From assembly GCF_964275005.1 (NCBI RefSeq), contig NC_092685.1:14059571-14123570 (forward strand): 64,000 nucleotides of DNA, in the 5' to 3' direction. Shown here one piece after another: positions 37,336 through 64,000 of this stretch. The stretch comes from Diadema setosum (Eukaryota; Echinodermata; Echinoidea; Diadematoida; Diadematidae). Position 1 is the stretch's first letter. Each line of letters begins with the position of its first letter. The notes beneath the pieces are model-generated. The model was not told the origin of the DNA. It did no database searches and worked only from the letters and a program-made list of their open reading frames with translations. The translations under genes and the position numbers were made by a program.

Positions 37336-37485
37336 AGGGATGGTACTGTACATTTGGTGAAGATGAGAATTGGGCTTTTAACTTTTTGTGAGATACCAAG
37401 AAACCACTTATGAAATAGTACAGGCCATACCATTCTAATAGGAATTCAAAGTAATAATAATTTGATGAAAAATGGACATCCAAAA
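37336..37485. mobile_element. Single arm of the 'ttaaaggg...actgtac' inverted-repeat family
   Basis: It starts 'ttaaagggatggtactgtac' and continues with 'gaagatgagaattgggctt', 'ttttgtgagata' and 'aaaccacttatgaaat'. This is the same order as the arms at 48693-48871 and 51013-51230. Confidence 0.65.
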
Positions 37486-37733
37486 GCAAAGTAAAATAAA
37501 GCGATCAGGAAAAGGCGGGGAATTATATATCTTTTTGACAAACTGCTGAACAACAATTATGAACATGTCCTGAATGACGAAGGCAAATGTGGGGTGGCTC
37601 ACCTGGGCGCCGGGGAACGTTTTTTTTTAGGGGGAGGTGGACGCTCCGTTAAGACTAGGATCCGCGCCCAGGGGAGGGGTCCGGTACCCTTGCATGGTTG
37701 GTTGTGTCAAGGGTCAATGCTCCCCCCCCCCCC

Positions 37734-37980
37734 CCGGGCGCGTGTTTTTTTTTTTAGACGGCACAGATTGGGGAAACTAAAAATTTATCGGGGACCCTAT
37801 CCCTAAACCTAACCCTAATCCTAATCCTAACCCTAACCATCAAACCCTAACCCTAACCCCAACCCTAACCCTAACCCTAACCTTAACCATAACCAAAAAC
37901 CCTAACCCAACGTTTTTCCCATAGGTTTAACACGCGCCATGCCCCAATCTGTGCCGTCTTTAAAAAAAACGCCCCCGGGG
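37734..37980. repeat. Telomere-like (CCCTAA)n array enclosed by inverted repeats
   Basis: Degenerate CCCTAA repeats, the metazoan telomere motif on its C-rich strand, fill about 37797-37918. On both sides lie inverted arms of about 39 bp: 37734-37773 (gggcgcgtg, T-run, gacggcacagattgggg) and 37942-37980 (ccccaatctgtgccgtc, A-run, gcccccgggg). The array is interstitial, since LINEs and the SEL1L gene continue beyond it. Confidence 0.85.
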
Positions 37981-38072
37981 CCCCTCGGGTCCCCCACCCA
38001 TCCCCACGAAAGAACTGTCGAAAATAATTGGATGGTGTGTGTGTGCGTTTTGTTGTTTTTAGTCTGAAGTGT

Positions 38073-38073
38073 A

Positions 38074-38111
<38 letters not shown>

Positions 38112-38113
38112 TG

Positions 38114-38157
<44 letters not shown>
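38073..38157. repeat. (GT)n microsatellite with interruptions
   Basis: About 40 GT units with a few gcgc/ttt interruptions, followed by GT-rich sequence to about 38175. Confidence 0.95.
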
Positions 38158-38160
<3 letters not shown>

Positions 38161-38302
38161 AGTGTGTGTGGTGAGGTGGGGTTGAAGCAGGGGATGGGGT
38201 GAAGTGACCCGATATGTGGGTGAGGGCACTACGGTTCTAGTTCCCGGGCTCCCCCATTCCCTTCCGCGCGGCCACAACCTGAAAGAAAATGTTCAACATT
38301 CA

Positions 38303-38324
38303 TTTTTTTTTTTTTTTTTTTTTT
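38303..38324. repeat. Poly-T tract
   Basis: About 22 T upstream of the SEL1L 5' region. Confidence 0.9.
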
Positions 38325-38399
38325 CATTTTGGCACAGCTGGAGTACAATATCCATCACAATATCGCTGCTTGAGGCGCAAATCTTCACAACTGAATGAC

Positions 38400-39134
38400 A
38401 CGTGCCTCAAAAATTAAAACAACACCAACAAACAATATATCCGTCTATCCGATCCTAACCGAACTTAACCACAGTTAATTAACCGATGTTAGCTAGCTAG
38501 TCCCATATACGTACACTTACGTTGTACTGTGAGCTGTATAGTCGCTGACGCTAGTGTGGTAGATTACGCTACGTGTATTACCGACTGCTACTACTCAGGA
38601 CTCGCTCACCGTGCGAATCGCCGGGTGATGTAACTGTAGATTCATCGGCCGTACGTGTGTCCTGTTTTCATTTTACCTATCAGATAGGTACTTTGATACT
38701 TTTCGCAATTCTACAGACAAATTAACAGCGAACAGCCGACGTAGCTACATGTAGCGCCATTTACATTCATAGCTGTTGCTTTACTTGCACTTTTTGACGC
38801 TACGGCGTAACACAGGTCTCGGGCAGGGCAGTAGCTGCTTACCGGGCGGGCAGCAGCCGACCGGAGGAACTTTGCCGTCCCGCTAGATGCGCATTTTCCA
38901 CATGCTGCGTTAGACCGACAACACAACGTCCAGTGCAGTGTGTGACTCGTGTGATGTGAGTGTTCAAGTCCACATCGCTTTGCTACCCGAAGGAGAGACA
39001 TTTTTATAGTCTTTTGACTTAACAATACCCATGGAAATCAACCATCTCTGACAGCGTTAGTAAATTAATTCAACCGTAGAAGAATCAAGTTTGCGCACAG
39101 GGGGATCGCCGCCCTATTCATTATCTTCCTCAAG
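38400..39134 (+). promoter_or_regulatory. 5' region of SEL1L: probable promoter and 5' UTR
   Basis: The sequence is CpG-richer than the flanks, notably 38560-38900, and ends at the SEL1L start codon. In vertebrates SEL1L is induced by the unfolded-protein response through ER-stress elements. I looked for the CCAAT-N9-CCACG arrangement and did not find a clear one. An open frame on the minus strand at 38711-39025 looks like a chance frame in GC-richer DNA. Confidence 0.5.
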
Positions 39135-59748
<20,614 letters not shown>

Positions 59749-60018
59749 GTGAGATGAAGCGCCCCCTGTCTTCTCTTGCAAGAGAATGCGATAGAACTTC
59801 TGTATACTGTTCAGGCTTATGATACAGAAAGTAGTGGAATGATTGTTCTGGATAGTGAGAGTGACTGCCCATTTGCTACTTTATCAAGACCATTAATATT
59901 TCCATGATGTAGTGAACATATCTTGGCTCGATGCACTGCCAGTAGCAAAGAGAGTATTTAAGAGAAAATCCAGTGACAGATTGAGTATGAGACTGTGTCT
60001 GTTCTCTGGATGTTGTTT

Positions 60019-60051
<33 letters not shown>

Positions 60052-61566
60052 TTTAGAGCAGTAAGATTTGCAGTCAAGCTTGGTTTCAGCCAGCAAGAAA
60101 TGCAAGCGTTCAGTAACAAATTTTCCTGTTTCCTGGTGAATAGGCAGCTGAGTCGTGAAGATCTGTAGTTCTAGTCTGTTTATAAACCCAGTAGATTTAT
60201 ACGCAAATCAAGTGTGTAGAGATAATATGGTAGACTAGAAGCATGCATGCTTGTGACGTAATTCAGACAGTAGTGTTCTGCCTTACAATCAAGAGACCAT
60301 TATATGAGACAGGGCAAGTTAATGTGTGTTATCATGCAGCCCTCTCAGCTCAGAATGCAAAACACAGAAAATGGAAGCCTTTGAGAGAGTCGCACTCCTG
60401 ATTCCACTTAACTTTTCATGAAGAACATGGTGAATACTTGGTGAAGTTTTAGTATTGAAAGAGTATTATATCTGATACAATCATATCATGAGTTTGGCAA
60501 GTTACTATGAGAAGTAATAATGACACTGTTTTATCCCCCCCCCCCTTTCCCTGCATGATTTGCAAGTGATGTTTACAATGTTCAACAGACAAAGAGTAAA
60601 AGCTCTGAGGAGAATGTTTCTCTATCCAGCAAGTACTCTATATTCCATACATTTTGATGGCTTTTCATTTATGAATTTCACAAGTTAAGTGCTATTTACA
60701 AATTTAATAGCACACAATGATATCAACTGTGATCCCACCAGGAATATGATGTACACACATACATGTATTAGTATACATTACACAGTACATGAACAAATTG
60801 CCTGATGATACAGTTTATACGTACCTAAATCTCAGGGTGCCTACTGTGTGAATGGATGCGTACACTTCTCTGTGAAAATGTGTGAATGGATGCATACACG
60901 TCTCCGTGAAAATGAGTGAATGATACTGATTTGGCTGTCCTTTACTGTATTCCACGATTGCACATTTAAGTACTAGCGAAAACGTCAGGAAGTCCCAATT
61001 TGCAGAAAATTAGACTTGATAAATATCAGATGATGTGTGTGCTTCAGAGGAGCTGTCAAGTTGACAGTTTCATTCAGACCTTAAATTTAATCACACCTAA
61101 TAGTTTGTGAAAAGCAAGGCCAGTTCAATCACCCATGCATCTTTGCTTACTGGATGGAAGGATGGTGTAACAGGACAGAAAGTGCCCAAACTGTGACTCT
61201 TCTTGTCGAGTTCTTTACACTGCACAGAGTTGTAGCTATTTCCTTGTCTGATAACCTCTCTTCTGGTTACCTTGCATCTCTAGCTAATTTCATTATCAAA
61301 CATTATGTGACTGACCAAATAATTGGGTTTTGAGATATTAGTCAATGATGTAATGCTGTTTGTCTTTCGACCTTGATCAGTATCATAGAGAAAAGTAATT
61401 ATATTACATTGAAGTCCAATTACAATACCAGTGATTCTGTTTTTAAGTTGCGGGTCTTTTGGAGAAATGAATGAATAGGAACAATGGAATGTGTAGTGGG
61501 TAATGAATGCATCAAGAAAAAAAAAATGATAATGCTACTCATAATTCATGCAAGGAAGCAAGGAAA
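59749..61566 (+). other. Start of SEL1L intron 14, no further exon seen
   Basis: After exon 14 (GTGAGA donor) the conserved continuation of SEL1L was not found. Contents include (TG)n at 60022-60052, poly-C near 60537, and a tandem duplication of about 40 bp at 60846-60920. Confidence 0.5.
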
Positions 61567-62340
61567 GGGATTGATTTGATTTGATTTGATTTGATTTTAT
61601 TGTTCCACATCTCAAAACATCAAACATGATACGATCGATTGAACATAAGATTGAACATAGCATCGTAATTACAAAGAATACAAGAGAAGACAAATTAACA
61701 AACATGAAATATGGGGACCTACTAAAAAGCAAAGCTTGTAATGTATAGGTCCCTATAAGTGTTGGTCTTCTTAAACAACCTAGTAAAGAAAACTATGAAA
61801 GGAAGGAAAGGGACGTGAAAGAAAAGAGAGCAAAAAGAGCAAAAGAAAGGAATAAAATATACGAAAGCATAGCGAAATACAAAGTAGCCACCTGTAATGC
61901 GCTTACATTATTAACAGAATTCAAAGAGTTTTCATCATATTACCTCCTTTTGAATCTTTCTTCAGGCTTGCCTGTTTGTATCTTAAGTGATTTTTGTGAA
62001 TGGCATTGGTATAGGTGTACATGTCATTGCGAGCATCTATTGATTACCTTTTGACGTCAGATTTTCAGAAAATATTGGTATAAGCAATGAAAAAGGCAGT
62101 ATTGTGTTTTTCATTAAGTATGGTGTATTCTGCACAAATCAGTCTTTGTAGTTATTTGTTGTTAGGCAACAATCTGGGTAAGAGTGTACTTTCATCATTT
62201 AGATTATGGGTTGTAAGGGAAATAAAATTCCAGAATTTGATAACGGCAAGTGTGCGTATGCAAACCCATTGTCGGTATTACACCAAAATCGGTTTACTGC
62301 CACTAACAGCAAATTAGAGACTTTGAATATTGATTACTCA
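61567..62340 (-). mobile_element. LINE 3' end with (TTTGA)n tail, minus strand
   Basis: A 'tgattt' tandem tail at 61567-61596 is followed by 'ttattgttcca', like the LINE tails at 2531 and 32674. Farther right the minus strand reads 'IKFWNFISLTTHNLND', resembling the 'WNSLP' region at the C-terminus of non-LTR reverse transcriptases. The fragment is short and decayed, and its right limit is uncertain. Confidence 0.55.
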
Positions 62341-62509
62341 GTGCACACATCTGCATCTTAGTCCCCGAGCACTGTTGTGACAGAAATAATTGCCCCTCAA
62401 TGAATGCATTTATTTTCTGTCCATGTCTCAAAGTGTCTTATCATTTGACACTCACACACACACACAAAAAAAAAGGTCAAATGACTGTCCATAATGATGA
62501 TAGTAATGA

Positions 62510-62936
62510 TACTTAAACGAAAAACACTACTTACTCGAAAAACAAAGAAATACATAAGAAATACAGAAAACAATAGAATACCTAAGAAATTTTTTCTGAT
62601 AGGCACATTTTTTTTTTCTCTTACATTTGCTAAGGACACTAAAAAGAATATTTACACAAAAATGTGCCTGTTTTGAGCTTTATTTAGTGTTTTATACCAA
62701 ATAATCTGATTCCATGCAACATTATGCATAAATTTCACGCATATTAATTGATATAATATATTTCTTTTTTAATCAATTTTTTCTTTTATAGTTAGGTAGA
62801 TTACGTGACAGGTAATGTATGTGCCAATTTTCAGGGTGATTGCGTGATTTACAGCTGGGATCTGGGGGGGGGGGTGTTGAATCAAATCTCCCCCTGCCAC
62901 AGAACAGGCCAAAAAGCCCAGCCTGGTTAGGGTTAA
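62510..62936 (-). repeat. Dispersed repeat of about 425 bp, inverted copy of 44141-44565
   Basis: Read on the minus strand it begins 'ttaaccctaaccaggctggg', then a pyrimidine run and 'aattggcac', and ends with 'ttgtttttc' words as in the other copy. No coding sequence or terminal inverted repeats were found. Confidence 0.65.
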
Positions 62937-62944
62937 ACCCTTAA

Positions 62945-64000
62945 ATGAAACATGGTAACTGATTTGTTTCCTATGCTCTTTAGAATCATGACTTCAATAT
63001 TGCAATCAAGTACAATGTAGAGAGACAAAGTGAGCTTGCATGCATGAATCAATGAGCCAGATCTTTGAAGTGACATATCTGTGCATGAGCAGATAAAAGG
63101 TTAAGTGAGAAAAACAACATAATGAGGCACAGAGTTTAAATGAGCAATTGCATGGATAGCACCTAAACTGTTTCTTTAAACTTTGCAGTGGAAGAACATT
63201 CCTAAACATTCAAGGGAGCTTGTTGAATGTTGGTATAAAAGCAAGTTAGATTACACAGGTGGGTGATATCTAGGTTTGCAACACTTTTGTTTCAATATTT
63301 TTAAGATTCGGGGTCATTTGAACCATCTCTTTGATACTGCAAATTGGTCTATTGTGATGTGGCAAAGAAGTGAAACTTTGTGTCATGTTTAAATGACTCA
63401 ATTGATAGGTTTAATGATGGGAAAGGCATCCATAACACTCTTGCCATTATGGCATATATTCGTAAGTTTGTTAGAGGTGTGAACCCTCAGAGGAGAACAC
63501 AATGGCATGTAGACTTCCTTTGCTGTAGATCCTTGGAGCCTTCCATGTTGCATTTTCAATGAGATTAGGAGAGTTTACTGGGTGAATGATGAAGGTTGCA
63601 ATATTTACCAGGCACATCATTCATAGTGAGAGTTGGCATCTGTTGGGGGTTTCCTCTACTCTTGTGTGCATCCCACATTCCAGCTGTTTTCAAGCAGAAC
63701 TAGACAAATACCTCCTTAATCATAGATTAGCAAGGCCTGTAAATATTCTTTTAATCTACTTGCGAAGAAGAGAAATGATGAAGTTTTTATGCATCTTTTA
63801 TCTCTGTGTAAACAGACAAATGCCAGTGTAGTATTTCTGCCAGCATCCGCGCGCTGTAATGCAATTGTTGATTTACAACTCGACTGTATACCTGTATCAA
63901 CAGCCAAGGAAGAGTATATTCCGTGCCTTTGGGAGGTCTTGCATACGCGTACACTTCAAAAGAATGATGTGTCCGCCGGCATTCCAGTTTGTTTAGATTG
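62945..64000 (+). other. Probable SEL1L intron 14, no exon recognised
   Basis: AT-rich sequence with several short open frames, none with recognisable similarity. The 3' exons of SEL1L are expected to the right of the window. Confidence 0.4.

Noticed and set aside
38711-39025. Minus-strand open frame of 104 codons in the SEL1L 5' region
   Set aside because: No recognisable domains. It lies in GC-richer promoter DNA where chance frames are long, and no splice context supports it.
63586-63831. Open frame reading CFQAELDKYLLNHR near the right end
   Set aside because: A faint resemblance to LINE C-termini, but too short and without flanking support. It is also not a SEL1L exon.

Overview
The window looks like nuclear DNA of a marine invertebrate deuterostome. 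An echinoderm, possibly a sea urchin, is my best guess. The basis is intron-rich genes with short exons, animal-type proteins, AT-rich introns with CpG-richer promoters, a very dense load of small inverted-repeat DNA elements, and a Mag/SURL-like Ty3 element of the kind known from sea urchins. The species call is inference; no database was searched.

Three host genes are supported by exon-by-exon reading with matching splice phases. (1) 8018-11453, plus strand: a four-exon sphingosine-1-phosphate phosphatase of 432 aa with all three lipid-phosphatase motifs. (2) 21656-22764, minus strand: a two-exon, 127-aa, two-helix membrane protein with a CxxC motif, resembling DMAC1/TMEM261. (3) 39135 to beyond the window, plus strand: SEL1L, the HRD1 partner in ER-associated degradation. 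Fourteen coding exons (834 codons) are visible; the last Sel1 repeats and the membrane anchor lie beyond base 64000. Two of the three proteins act at the ER membrane and the third is probably mitochondrial. I see no operon-like or pathway link among them.

Region by region: 1-6890 is repeat-dominated, with a foldback element, LINE fragments and two copies of one inverted-repeat element. 6890-8017 is the CpG-richer 5' region of the phosphatase. 11454-21655 is non-coding and dotted with short inverted-repeat elements. 23799-30892 is a whole-looking Ty3/Gypsy element, minus strand, with near-identical 219-bp LTRs and a 5-bp target duplication; it lies about 1 kb upstream of the start codon of the 127-aa gene. 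31000-38400 holds LINE remains, microsatellites and a telomere-like array between inverted arms. 38400-59748 is SEL1L, whose introns carry most of the remaining elements, including a 2.1-kb Pogo/Tigger-like non-autonomous transposon inserted inside another inverted-repeat element. 59749-64000 is probably SEL1L intron.

I found no rRNA, tRNA, CRISPR array, or clear new multi-gene system. The most unusual structures are the two telomere-like arrays enclosed by inverted repeats just upstream of and inside SEL1L, the approximately 450-bp tandem array inside the Pogo-like element, the 377-residue Q/H/S-rich exon of SEL1L, and the many foldback elements shared among introns.
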